Source of the DNA: Pithys albifrons albifrons
Lineage: Eukaryota > Chordata > Aves > Passeriformes > Thamnophilidae
DNA: 64,000 nucleotides
Reading direction: 5' to 3'
Assembly: GCF_047495875.1 (NCBI RefSeq)
Contig: NC_092471.1
Span: forward strand, 4,919,001-4,983,000
Below the pieces are notes generated by a model. It had not been told where the DNA came from. It was given only the letters and a program-made list of their open reading frames with translations, and did not search any database. This document shows positions 38,901 through 52,217 of the stretch, piece after piece (positions within the stretch are counted from its first letter, which is position 1; every line of letters starts with the position of its first letter). Made by a program: the position numbers and the translations under genes.

Positions 38901-41900
38901 AAAGGAAATGCTTCCACCCTAAAAATATTGGATAAAGGTTCAGCAGCAGCACCTTCAATGAATTCAATGCATCTGCTCACCATTTAAAATCAAGAGACAA
39001 CATACAAATACGCTTAAAGCTGATATAGAACCAACACACTATTTCAAGGTGTTTACTTAAGTTAATTCAGAGGTTTGCAGGATGAAGCAGATGGTTAGGG
39101 AAGGATCTGCAGGAGAGGTTCTCTTCCTGCAGCATCTTCTTTCTGCCCATAGAAAGCTGATATATATAGTGAATATCATATGCTTGGTGTGCCTTTCATA
39201 AAGACACCTACTTCATGAAGTCACTGTACAAGATACAGCAGAAGGCAAGTCAAGGAAAGGTTTTCTTTGCAAATGCATTTTTCCCCACAGCTGGATAACT
39301 AAGAGTACTTCCATTCTTCTCTAGGAGGTTCCTTATCAAACTCCATCCCAAGAATCCTAAACAATGTGCTCTCTCAGCACAGTAAGTTTGTCCAGTCCTG
39401 GATCTTAGACTTTTATCCTTTATCTCATGTTCACCTCAGTCAATATCAGAGTTAAATTTATCCAAGACTTTGATGGCACAGTTGAGAAACTCCATTTTCC
39501 AAATCTTTCTGAATGGGTAAAGTGCCCCGTTTGCCCTGTTGCAGACTTGCTCTGTCTCCATAGGAGTTAGTGATAGTTTGACATTCAATAATAAGACTTT
39601 GAGAATCCTGAACACTCTTTTGGAACATTAGATACCTTCCAAAGAGTTCATCAAGTAATTCAAAACCCAGCTAAAATAGAATTTTGAATGTGTTTAGGTA
39701 TTTTATTGCCTATAGTCGTGATACAGAAAACCTCTTTAGCATTAAGCAGGAGTCTAAGTCTTATTGACAGGATTTGAATGCACAGATAAATATTTGAAAT
39801 AGAAATATTGTACAAATTAAACCAAAGTTTGAGAGTACTTTATATCCAGCGTTATTTGGTTTCAACCCACAGCATCGTTAATCATTAACAAAGTGCCATC
39901 AAATTCATTAGACCACAGCACATGCTTGTGTCTGTACAGAGTGGAAAAGAAATAAGATACAGAGGAGAAAAGGTAATGAGACAAGGAAAGCAAAGCCACA
40001 ATCTGTGGAGCCAGAGATGTCCTTGACTCCAGGAGCAAAGAAATAAAGACCATATATCGAATTAAAACAAACTGCATGGATAAAATAATCAACCTCCATT
40101 GACTTCTTCATTAACAGGGACAGATTTGGAAGCTTCTACAGCTTGGCAAAGCACTTCAGGAAAAAACAAACCAACCACAAACAAACAAAGAATAACCAAC
40201 CAACCAAACCCCCCAAACATTTGTGGTTGTCATTGGGAAAAGGTCATGACAATATTTTGTTTGATCCACGTGAATCCATATGGGAACTTCCCTAAGGGTT
40301 TAAGGTAATACTTGTACTCAAAAGGAACATGCCCATCCTGAAAACAATCTTCCTAATATAGCACAGCACAGTCTGACCACTGCTGTAATTTGAGTCTGTA
40401 ATTTAAATGTCCCATGTCTATTATGAAGGAAGGAAACAAAAATCTTTGCTTTGGATGTCTTTCCACACCAAATACCAGCAGTGAAGAAAGACCTTCCAAA
40501 CACATAACACTTTTAATGTTCAAAGCACAAGCTGCACTGCTCCTGCCAAACTGAAGAGGTTCCCTAAGTAACCAGGATCATATTCCAGAATTACATAGGA
40601 GGCTTACTGCAAAGCTTGCTGAAGGACAGCAAATTCCCCATAGTTTGGGGATTATAAACACACAGAAAGCATTTCCTAGAGTTACGAGGAGTTTCCAGAC
40701 TTGGCAACTCTAAAAATAAAAGGCCCTGAATGATTTGTTAGGCCAAAGCCTCTGAGCTTGGTGGATAAGAGAAAACGTGAGGAAAAAAAAATGTATAAAA
40801 TTGCAGTCTAAGCAGGAAAGAATATTGAATCAGTGGATATTTATAACCAGTTCTTCTGGGAAGAGCAGAAATAAAACATCTGAAATAGTGGCCATTCACT
40901 TTATATCATGACTGTGTCCCTTCTAGAAGGCTTCATAAAATGCTGCTGTGTTGGTCATCACAACCCATTAGAGAATCACCCTGTTCAAACACTATTAAGA
41001 GTTATTTGGTGCTTCTGCCATCAGGTCCTTCCAGGGAGCAGAGACATGAAACATCCTGAGGTTGCCACCATTGCCTTGGGAAAAGACTTCACCCAGGTAC
41101 ATGCACACACCTCACAGACTCTGATACAATCTTTACACCACGATTTCTCCTACAGGTGAGCCTCCTTTTGTTCAAAGCAGCATGAGAGCAGATTTCTCTG
41201 GTAAAAGCTGTTGTAACCCAGTATCCTGAAAGGGACAAAGAGCAGTGACAGGAAAAGTGTAAGGGCACACTGCCAGCACCCAGTGACACTTGAGATCTCA
41301 AAGTTTTGTGAGTCAGAGACAGCTCCCTTAGAAATCAATGATGGATTTTGCTTCCATGAATCCTCAACTCTTTGTTCCATATTCACTTTCAGCCTATATT
41401 TACTACATCCTTTTCAAATCCGCATTTCAGATATGATCAGTCCTTTCAGTGAAAGCCTCAGTTGATGGAACAAGCAATCTGCACTTCAATAACTTAAAAC
41501 ACTTTGGAGGGAACATGTTCCAAACAAAACAGACTTTATAACATCAGCAAAGTTATTTTTCGTTTTTCACAAGTAACTTATTTTCATCACCTGTGAATAC
41601 TGCAAAATGATTGCTGAGAAAGAAAACCAAGCACTGAAACCAAAATATCTGAATGCAAAAGCTGAGCACAGGAGGACAAGCAAGCAGAATTCCTTTTAGC
41701 ATCACATTGTTACCAGCAGGAATAAGGTGCCTTCTGAAATTTTAAACATGACAGTGTTTCTTTGCATTTCTATTTTGATATAGATAGTCCCTCCACGTAA
41801 TTGTGTGCTATACACAAAAGCAGCAGTTGGAACACTATTTGTGCTACTCTTCTGGCTGTATGGCACTGCCAATTCTTGTAGAAAAAGGTATCTATCAAAT

Positions 41901-42204
41901 TTCTATAAGATAAAGGTGTCATTTCTGTTGAATAGATGCAAGAATTCTGTCCCTTGAGACACTTCTTAGGTTTGGAGGAGTTCTTGCTTTGTTTTTTTTG
42001 TTTGTTTTTTTCAGTGTTACTGCAAAATCTTTCATTAACTGCCATATATTTTTGATCCTTTTAATATACTTTTTTAATCCTTTCACCACAGGTGTAGAAA
42101 CACTGAAAGAGAGAAAATGAAGCAAAACAACAGACAGAAAGCAAATGAAAAAAACCACTCCTGTACCTCAGAATTTCTGGCACATGTGCCATGTGCTTTA
42201 GGAC
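38901..42204. other. Unique non-coding sequence
   Basis: No gene is recognised. An A/C-only low-complexity tract with CAAACAAACAAA and CCAACCAACCAAA lies at about 40160-40215. Open frames are short and without motifs. Confidence 0.5.
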
Positions 42205-42279
42205 CAGCCTGCTTAAGCAAAGAGGTTGGATCACATGACCCACAGTGGTCCCTTCTGAACTTACCCATTCTATGATTCT
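42205..42279 (+). mobile_element. CR1 terminal scrap, plus strand
   Basis: It reads GAGGTTGGATCACATGACCC, then AGTGGTCCCTTCTGAACTTA, then CCCATTCTATGATTCTTCTG. This is the CR1 3' terminus (GGTTGGACTAGATGACC, GGTCCCTTCCAACC, CATTCTATGATTC) with a few changes. The plus orientation and TTCTATGATTC end unit are clear; nothing upstream is identifiable. Confidence 0.82.
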
Positions 42280-45200
42280 TCTGAGTGGAAACTGCCAAGA
42301 GACATGAACCTTTTAAAGAAAAGGAAGAATGATAAGATCACATCCACTTCATATGTAATGCATACATTCTGAATAGAACACATTCTATAGATCAACTTCC
42401 TGTGGGTATGCAGTGATCTGAATATAGGATTATGCTCAACACTTATAGAATTTATAAAAAGCCCTAAAGAACAAGAGTCAATCATTTTTGTTCCTACACT
42501 CCTCAGAGGCAAGCCAAAAAAATCATGTTTTACAGGAAGAAGTTCTATTATTGAAGCACACACATACAAATATATTTAAACAAACAAACACAACAGAAAA
42601 CCACAGAGCAAACCATACCCAGAAGACTCATAGGAAGTTCTGACACAGCTTCAGAAGGGGCTGTTCCACACCAGCCAGTGCTGCCAAATCAGGGTTTTCT
42701 CTTGATATCAACTGCACCCTCAGAGGCACAGGTCAGAATATATATATACACAAGTCAGAAATTTGCCTCTTTCACTGCCCTTATCTCAGCCAAAAGTGTT
42801 ACCCTGTTGCTTTTATACAGCCAACTGATCCCCAAGGTGTGAGCACCTAATTTAAGAAGTTCACAAACTAATAAAGCTGCAATAATCCAGAGTGGCACAG
42901 TCTGCAAGAAACAAGCAGGATAAAGAGAGAAAATGAGTCATCAATGGAACCATTAGGGTTTGGGGATTTTTAGCTTTACTTCAAGCTAATAGAGATTAAA
43001 CAAAATTAATTAATGGACAAACTTAGCAATTCATCCAGAAGTGATTCCACAGCAGATTTACAAAGCCCAAAAAAATTCAGGTTATACTCAAAGTTAATAT
43101 GAACCCTTTGGCTTTAAAAAGGATTCAAATCTAGGTCAGGTGTTCTTAACAGCTCCTTTTTTTCCTGTCATGTAAGTTTTTACATTCCTTTGCAGGTAAG
43201 AGAATAAAACTGTCGACATGTTACCAGCATGGCACTCATGGTGCCAGACAAGAAACAGCTTGAAAGCTTTAGAGATTGAGAGAACCATCAAGCTGAGAGC
43301 TGGTGATAAAAGTGGCTGAGTAAGTTTGGAAGAATTTCACCCCAGATCCACCAACTAAAACTTCACAATTTTGTGAAAGATTTGGTGATTCTTGTATGTG
43401 GAGCACTGTAACTGCAGTGCTTTAACCATGAAGGTGTTTTCTTTTTTTTAACCTATTTTTTAGGTTTTAAACTCCTTTTCCATAAACAATCACAGAATTG
43501 AGGCTTGGCTTTCAAATTACTGGTTCACGCACTCAACCGCATGTACTTTGCTCAGTCCCAGATTCTTGATTTAATTCTTACATTGTAGCACTCAGCAGGT
43601 GCTTTTGACCTTTTCTATACCAGTAGTTAGTGCTGCAACTTAACATGAAGATGTGAGCACTAAAATCTCTTTTTGAGCCTCAAGTTCTTATCACTGCTGA
43701 CAATTATTTTTCTGTATTTGTAGTTGGGCTGCTAAGCTTTCAAGACTTCTGAATGTGCAAAGAGTGAAGGGGAGGGGGGGGAGGAAGAAGACAAAGCCTT
43801 GCAAGCTCCATTTTTTTAGGATTAAGCACAATCAGACTATTTGTCAATCCACATCAATATACTTTAGGGCAAAAAAAAAGTTATTTTCATTTTTTCTTTT
43901 TCATATCATGTATATGATAAAAACAATATTTATTTTCAAAGCTACAGTATTCACTATGAAATGGTAAAAATTACACTTCTTTGCAGGAAATAAATTGACC
44001 TGTCTAAACAGCACAGGCAGAGAAAAGAGGCAGTTGATGGAAAGAAACCTATAAATTCAAAGTGTTTATCATCTTTTCCAACAAAGCTAGTACTGACCAC
44101 TTCTCTGCATTAATAGTTTAAGGTTCAAGTGCTCCCTGACCTTCAAGTCCTCAGAAAGAAGCCTTCATCCTTCATATCCCATCCTCACTATACAAATTGT
44201 ATTCCAGTCCTTTCTTTCTACAAATGGTTTCTTCAGTACAGTTTCTGCATATACTTGGATTTTCTGACAGCTCATGGGACCATAGAAGGTCCACTTCCTT
44301 TAGTGAACATGAACTGATGCCAGAGAGAAGATGGAGAGTTCCACTCCCAGAGGCAAGAGCCTGTGCTGATCACACCATTCCTTGCAGCTCTCGTTAGGAG
44401 AGAGCAGCACTGGCCTCTGGCACTACCAGCCACTGTTCTGTGACAAAATGTGACATCAAAATTATTTACTCTGAAAGCCAGTTTCTTAAAATGAGCTACG
44501 GGTTCTGTCTGGATGCCAACACTGACATGAAAGGCAAGATTTGGGGATGCAGTGCAGAAGTGCAGGTCTGAACTAGGGAGTGACACAGTTACCAAGTAAC
44601 ACAATGCTCACCTGGTGGTACCAGTTTGGGGGAAAGGCACTAAATCCCATTTAATTAGCTGTGAAAAGCAGCAGAACGGGTCCCAGAGCAGCCTGTCCCA
44701 GCCCTACCTCAGCACTCTGCACACTGTGTGTCACCTCGTGCTGTGCAGGGATCATCCCTCAACTGGTGTCTCAGCCTTTTCATGCCATCATTTTATAACA
44801 AGGATTGCCTGGCTCATTTTGTCCTCCTGTAGGAGGGAGAGGAAAGAGTGAACTCGTTCAAACAGGACACCAACTGAAGTATTCAGCTCCTGTGAGCCAC
44901 TCAAAAGCACAAAACCTTAATGCAAGGCCAATCCTGCTCTGGAATTCTTTTTCCATCACCACCAGATGTCAATTTCAAGCCTAACAATGCAGCAAGTACT
45001 TGTTGTTTACTGACTCCACTTGTTTTTATCTCTTGATGCCAAGAGGGTCAAAGGGCACTGCTCTTAGAGGAAATGCAGGGCATCTTTTATTACCATAATG
45101 CATCAGAAAACTCAGACTGAGCATTAAATGCACACATGGGGACAGAAGACCAGCAATTTTAAATGCTGCTTACCATTTAACAACTGTTTTTCATTTTAGT

Positions 45201-48200
45201 TTGTCAATACAGACTGAAAGTCTGTAGCCTAAGTAATAGAAAATCTTTCTACTTTATTCCAAGACAAACATTTTCATAAATGCAAGAAAGAATAAAATAT
45301 CATCACTCCATGTAAAGTTATTTGACAAAGAAATTTAGAGGATATGAATCATCAAAGTCTTGTGCTCTAGATATATTTTAAAGTTTATAAAATGAAACAT
45401 ATTTCTTAAAAGAAATGATGCTTTTGTTGAATAAAATAATTTTAAGGTAAGAAATAAATTATCATGTCAGAACTCCTCTGGCTTGGTTATCAAAACATAA
45501 ATCACAAAGTCTTTAGTGACTGTTACTTCACTGTAAAAAGGCAACTTCCAGCTAATTCTTTCAGGTACCTCTTAATATAAGAATGTGCTGAATTAGTGGA
45601 AATATTCTTTAACCTTTTCACTATTCCAGTGTTCAAATGCCAATGATTAAAAAATGCTGAGACACTAAATACCTGTGATGCTGGACAGGAGATTAATATG
45701 CAACAATTAGCTACAATATTTAGCTAACAAATTCCAACATTACTTATTACAATAATATTTAGGTAAAAAATAAAAACAAATGCATATTCCACATTACATA
45801 CATTCTGTTGGTTGTTTGAGGACTCCTAAAAGGATTTCTTTCAAAGTCACACTAATGGCATTAAAGGCAGTGTTTAACTGGAAAGTCCCTCTGTTTCAGC
45901 TGTTTGTTTAAAAGGGGGAACCTGCTCTCTTCCCCTAACCCCAGACTTTCACTAAGTACAGAATATTTTCTGTCTCCCCACTTCAGCTGCTGAGAAAAAG
46001 GGAACTGTGACAGCCAGACATCAAAGATTTGCCTGGAAGCTTCTCCCATGGCTTCATGGGAATCCACTTCCAATTCCAGGGTTTTCCAGCTCCTGATGAG
46101 TTGACTGCAACAATAGAAACAACTTTCACCGAGCTGGGAAATGGGGACACGCACAAGATGTAAACTTGCAAAAAATGTTTTGCTACAGGACTGTCTCTTC
46201 CTTAAGCTTCATGAGGAATGTTAACCCCAGGAATGCAAGAATCCTCTACTGGAAATCTTTCAATATTTGGGGGGGAGGGGGGAAACCCAAACATTGTTAC
46301 CTCTTTCTTGCAGACACTTTCTAAACTTCAACTGTCTTTTCAGATGCTTTGTTTGGAATAAATAGCATTTAAACTAGACAGAATCTGATTTAGGGACAGC
46401 TCTCCTCTCTACTCATTGTACACTTACAATTTCAAGTGTGCTAGAATTGAATCACAGTCAAAAAGAAAGGAGTTCAATATTCTTCTTACAGTAACCAGAA
46501 GGTTTAATGTAGACAATGTGGGATGATTGATGACATTTTTCTTCTCCTTCACCATTACCTCCAAGAACCACTGTTAGTATCCTTGAAGGGGATAATAAAC
46601 CTCTGGAAAGGGGGGTTTTAGTTAGAGTTGTTCCTGTCCTAGAGAGCTTGACAGTGGATTAAACAACTATCTTCTGTTATTTGATATTGCCTTCTTTATG
46701 TTGCACTGATTTCTCCAGCTAATTTCTCTGTAGACATCGCAGGATGAGAAGGCACTCAGTCCTCAGTGGTGGACAGCAAAATTAAGTGCAAAAACTGTTT
46801 TTCCCTCCTGCACACACTAAAACAAATAATTCCCAAGCTGTTCCACCACCTCTTATTTCTGTGTTTCCCCTGGCCTTGTGTATTAAGACTGGCCTTGACT
46901 GTCCAGAATCACTTTCCTTCACCATCACAGGCGAGACTGTTAACAACACCGAGGTTATGGAGAACTGCCACACCATCCCCCTGACATACACAGTCTAACA
47001 GCCACTGCCTGGAATGGCACAGCAGGAACAGGACCACAGATGTAACCATCAAGGCCCCCTCTGCCCTGCTGCTGTTGTGCCAAGAGGCTCTGGGAGAGCT
47101 TATGTTGTCTAAGGCGGCTCAAACCCAACAAATCTGTAATGCCATACATGATCCAGCCAACCCCATGAAAATGAACACTGCCATCTCCTTTCTGATTTTT
47201 AAATGGTACTAAACAAACTTCTGACTATTTGAGCAAAGCTAAATTAAACCTTAGGCTGGAAAAACTGCTTGCCAGTGGGAATATGAAACACAGATTTTAG
47301 TTCCTGTGTTCCTTTTCTCCTACATTTGAAAGGCATAGTTATACTTTTTACAATTTTGCAATAGAAAACAAAAAATCATAGCTGAAAAAGGAGATCGGCT
47401 GCTCCTCCTGTTACACTCTGAATACTTGTAAAGAACAATAAATAAAGCAGAACAAATGCCACTAAGTTATTTTTCATATGAAGGGTAGAAAGGATCTCCT
47501 GCCACCCCTTTCCTTTGAAAACAGAAGCTTCAAATCAGTAGGTTTGGATTTTGCATTGATTCTGATTTCTATCATAGCATTTATTTCCAGGTTTCCTCCT
47601 CTTGAGCTGGTTGTTCCCTGTGGCACTTAGAGCTTAGTATCAAATTCTCTCTGGAGTACAATAAAACAAATCCAATGTGTGGTCTCAGACACCAACAGGG
47701 CTCTGCCAACAACTCAAACCTTGGCTTGTGCAAAGCCTGACACTTGGCTACATTTGTTAGAACACACCTCTTTATAAAGGACACTGTCATCCAAGGGAAT
47801 AATCCTCGCTTTAAGGTTACAGCCTTCCCTGTTCCTTATTTTTTCATCATTAACATCCTGGATTTACATTCTGAAGAAAAGTTATTTTAATTTTTCCATC
47901 TTGAAATGTATTTTTCCATTGAGTTTCTCTCTCGAGTTGGCCCTTCATGAGCTGATCATCTCTAAATAGAGCACTGTGCTCTAAACCCTGAAGAAATGGT
48001 CAGACATTCCAGGGTACTATTAAGCACAGTTTTCCTCTGAATTTTCCTCCCGTTCTGCAGCCTAAGGCAAAGTCTGTGTGTGGTACCTTCACTCACCATC
48101 TACTAATTGGTTGAAAAAGAGTGGCATTACTTCCCAAAGGACACGAGCAGGTTACTTTGATTTTCCAAGTAGGTCATTCACTCTTCAAATGAAGAACAGC

Positions 48201-50734
48201 TGACATTCTGAAGGAGCACTAATGCAACACAGGCAGCTGCTGTCAAGAATGTCAACTTCTCCCAGCTTTGCAACACCACAATGACATTTTGTACCTGCCT
48301 TGCTTTGATCCACTGCAGATTTGAAGTGAGTCGGCACATGCCTTTACTTGCCGGTACCTTCCCACTGGGATGTCACCAGTCACTGTTACTTACAGCTCAG
48401 TTACATCAATATCTGTCAGTCTGCAGCTTAAGAAAGTTCATGTTTTCCACTGTTGGTTATTACTTTTTGTGTTTCTAACTTCTAGCTAGTAACTTCTGCT
48501 TCTCAGGCACACAGAGACAGTGGGGTTCAATGTGTGTGCTCTAACACATGTGCCACAAATCAACGGGTTAGAGTGACCCACCGAAATTCAGGGATTTCAA
48601 CATTCAGGTAATTCAGTCTCTAACATTTCCATATTAAAAAAAAAGCGATTTCAAACCTTCTGAAAATTTAGCAGGATGTTCTGTACCTTCTGATTCCCTG
48701 AAAGACTTGCACAACCAGGTTTAGAGCTGTAAGGAAATGAACATAGATCCTGTTAGCAGTTTTCCAAATTTCAAATATTTCAAGGAAAACATTTTGTGGA
48801 AAATGGAGCTCACAAAGAGAAATATAGTGTAAACTAACCATTGTGCTTTCCTAAAGGGTGAGTGGGAACAAAACAAGGATTTTCAACCCTTCTACTAATG
48901 GTTTGTATCTTCTGCTGCTTTCAGCCACTCATGAAACAAGGGTTCTGTTCTCACTAGTTGTGGTGTGGGAAGGAGAAGACTTTTCTTTTTATGTTCACAA
49001 TAATGTAGAATATCAGTGAAATTGGATACACTCATTTTACTTACATGTTCAAGAACTTAAACAGGAAAGTCACCAGCTGAAGCAAACACTTGCTGGAGCT
49101 CCCAGACAATGCACACTCAAGCTGTAATATCTGTTCTGCAGGTGACAGCAGCACTGCAACAAAAGTGAGCCAAGCCCTGAGTTCACTGCACTGAGAAATT
49201 CTTTGTGTACTTAGAATTCAGACAAAACTCAAATTGAACAGAAAGGTTCTGCTTTTGTAAAATGGGTCACTGATCTACTTCATCCTGGGAGAGCAAGTTA
49301 GACCTCTTGCATATATCCTGACTGATCAGACCTGATGGCACTGAACTAGGAAAGGCTGAAACAGGAAAACTCTCAAACCTCTGCTGTTTGAGCTATTGAG
49401 TGGCACAAGTCTTTGCTCTTTCCAGAGTGTATTAAAGAAAATTCTGTTACTGTGATACATGGCCCTCGTCTTGACAAACTCTGTTGTTTTTCCCTCACTG
49501 GCATATGTTTCAAAGATATAAAATATGTTGATAATTTGTGGCAAATAACACTCCCCAATATTCACTTACATAAAAGTACGAGTAGCAAGCACCTTAGAAA
49601 GCAAGTAGAGTCTCACTAGTCCCAGAACTAGCACTGGAAGATGCCTCACAACAGTCCCTTTCCCTTTGCTAGCTGATATATTCTTGTAACATTTTCATTT
49701 CTTTAATTAAGACTTGTTTCATTTCTCCTGCTAATCACTATTCTGCCATATGATGACAGTGATTCAATATATTTTTTGGAATAATGTTACTATCCCTTCA
49801 AAAATATTAAGCAACCATTAACACTTAAATGCCCTAATGCTCAGAGTGCTTAAATTTGCAACTATTTCAACTCAGGCAGGTTGAGGTTTCCTTCAATATT
49901 GTTGGCCAACAGCCCCTACCTAAGCAAAAGCTGTCCACCAGAGTGAGAAAATCAAGAGGCTTTCATTATTATGGTCTTAAAATAAGTGAGATATACATCA
50001 TTTTGGAAAAAATAATAAAGTTTTTTCTTAATTCTTCCTATCTCTACTTTCATAATTTGGAATCATTGATTAGAGCTACTATTCTGTTCACCAAAGATGT
50101 TATTCAAATGGAAGACTGACTAAAATAAATATATATGCAGTTTGCATTAAAATAATAGGGTCTGACTTTTCAACAGTTTTATAAACTATTATTAAAATAT
50201 CCTTACTTAAGAATAGTAATAAAATGTTAGAGCTCTCTGAAGGCTTCAAAACTTAGTTTAATTTTGTGTGCATGACTGGTAATTGCCTCTCCCCCAACAA
50301 CACTCTGTGTGTAATTTGATTATCTTAAACCATGAAGGACAATAACCTTTACTTCAACACAGTTAAAAAAAATCTGGCAAAATAAATCTCTAAATAATTA
50401 GATCTCATCAACACATAACTTCTGGCACCCCACACTATTGATAATTGAACTTATGATTAATGCTAAAATAGAAATCTTATCTGAATCATTCATGAAAGAA
50501 CTACCCTCATGCAACTCTTTCATTTCCTAATGGAAATAAAACTATTCCATATTTTTAATAATACATTATTTCATTTCCTGCAAGATATTCCCAACTGATG
50601 CTAAATACTGGTAATGTTTATAATATTTTTCTAGCACACTCTTTTTCTGTGTGTAATCACAGCTTGATCTCTTCCTTCTCTATTTCACCAAGACTTTTTA
50701 TTCCTTGTTGCATGGTACGTATCCCAGACCAGAG
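42280..50734. other. Unique non-coding sequence, 8.5 kb
   Basis: The largest unbroken stretch with no recognised element. Open frames up to about 110 codons (44272-44604 -) lack any domain or splice logic. Two G-run patches occur (43769-43781 and 46269-46282), a short TA run near 42739-42749, and CA/A-rich spots. The segments around 44300-44850 and 46760-47160 are somewhat GC-richer but carry nothing I recognise. Confidence 0.5.
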
Positions 50735-50935
50735 ACAGTCACAGAATGGTTTGGGCTGCAAGGGACCTTTGGGATCTGACTATTACCATGTGAAAATTGG
50801 ACAACCCTTATCCACCAGTGACTCTGAGTCAGTCACAGAAGACCAACAGATTTGTCAGGCACAATTTTCCCTCAGTGAAGCCCCACTGGCTGTCACCAAC
50901 CACCTTATTTTCCATGAGCTTTAGCAGGACTATGC
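50735..50935 (-). mobile_element. CR1 LINE fragment, minus strand, internally deleted
   Basis: The left edge has GTCACAGAATGGTTTGGGCT then GCAAGGGACCTTTGGGATC, the reverse complement of the CR1 3' terminus. About 60 bases further right the minus strand reads (50918 down to about 50845) MENKVVGDSQWGFTEG followed by KLCLTNLLVFCD. This matches the CR1 reverse-transcriptase segment around the GF.KG..CLTNL motif, which normally lies far upstream of the terminus. Either a deletion removed well over 1 kb of the element, or two CR1 fragments sit side by side. The reading frame ends at a stop after FCD. Confidence 0.75.
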
Positions 50936-52109
50936 ACTCATACAGTATTGAAAGATCATGTACAACCTGCACTTTGACAAGGCTGTTGAAAACAGCCTTG
51001 AAAACTCCTAAAAAGGAGAGAAAAAAAAAACCCTAGCTTGTAGTTTTAATGTCTGGAGAGAATGGAAATAAGGGTAAATATAATTCATGAGGTTTTTTGC
51101 AGTGTATACCAAGAAGCATGAAAAGATCCTTAATTTAATTCTTCTTACAGTTTAGTGTAAAGGTAAATAGACTATCAAATAGGTTTAAAATTGTATTTCA
51201 TCAATTCCATTGGATAGCCAAGACCTTATCATCACAATATTGGTTAAAGTATGGCAGCAGCAAATGTCATGTCTGTCAGGCTCTAGTGTCCTGAGCCAAT
51301 CCCTGTTAGATTTACTCTGAGTAAATGTCAGTGCTATCGAGAGCTCCCAGAAAAAGCAGATTTTTCTTTACAGACAAGCATTTAACAATAAATTGTCTGG
51401 TTAGTACAACAGCAGCAAGCTAATGACTAGCTCTTGCTTCCTGGGATGATTCGAAAGCTGTTACATGACTGATTTTTCATCTCAAGGCAGATCTCACACT
51501 GTTCCACAGCCACCACTGCAGGATGACATTTACCAAATGGCTGCATACCCTGGTCTCTGTGTGCCTCAGCTTTTTTAGCCACTCCAGTATCTGTCTTGGA
51601 GATACACTCTCAGTTACCTAAGGCATGAAAATTCCATACAGTAAGGTCAAGGTTTACACAGTCTGACATCTCATCCCCTTACAAAGCCTGTCTTGAGCAA
51701 ACACAGGAACTGGCCAGCTGTGCCAGACATGCAGCATTTCTTGGAGCTGAAAAGAAACAAGAGCTAAGCTGAAGCTGGCAACTGCCCTCCCAGTGCTGCC
51801 ACACACATCCTGCTTCTTCAAACAAGAGTCATGGAAAATTACACTCATTACCTGAGCCAGTACAGCTCATCCATTCTCCTATCATTGCCCAGTGGAAATT
51901 CTCAACTTAGACATGCAGAAAGATAACCAGGTCTAGGTTACTTATCTGTAAGTAAATGTCTCTGGGTTTATGGGGTTCTGTTGTTTTTAAGGTCTGCCTC
52001 TAGTCCTTATCCTGACAGATTCAGCCTAAACTCCCAACTGCTCCAGGCAAGCTTGGCAGGACTCATTCACTGCAGTGCCAGAATGTTTTCCCTGAAATGG
52101 AAAACTCCT
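50936..52109. other. Unique non-coding sequence
   Basis: Nothing recognised apart from an A-run near 51020-51031. Short frames only. Confidence 0.5.
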
Positions 52110-52217
52110 TCAGTTACTGTCTGTCCTCCTCTGTCAACCCTGGAAGTGTTCAAGGCCAGGCTGGATGTGGCTTCAAGCATCCTGATCTAGCAGAAAGTGT
52201 CCAGACAGCTCTTTCCA
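52110..52217 (+). mobile_element. CR1 LINE fragment, end of ORF2
   Basis: The plus strand encodes LEVFKARLDVASSILI (about 52140-52187), a close match to the last conserved residues of CR1 ORF2 (LEVFKARLD.A...L). The nucleotide blocks GTTCAAGGCCAGGCTGGATG and TCTAGCAGAAAGTGTCC confirm the family. The element stops before the CCTTCCAACCC terminus is clearly readable; only CTCTTTCCAAG may represent it. Confidence 0.85.

Noticed and set aside
46269..46282. Strong G-quadruplex at two G-runs (also 43769-43781)
   Set aside because: Each site is essentially two adjacent G-runs separated by one A, so four separate three-G runs with ordinary loops are not clearly available.
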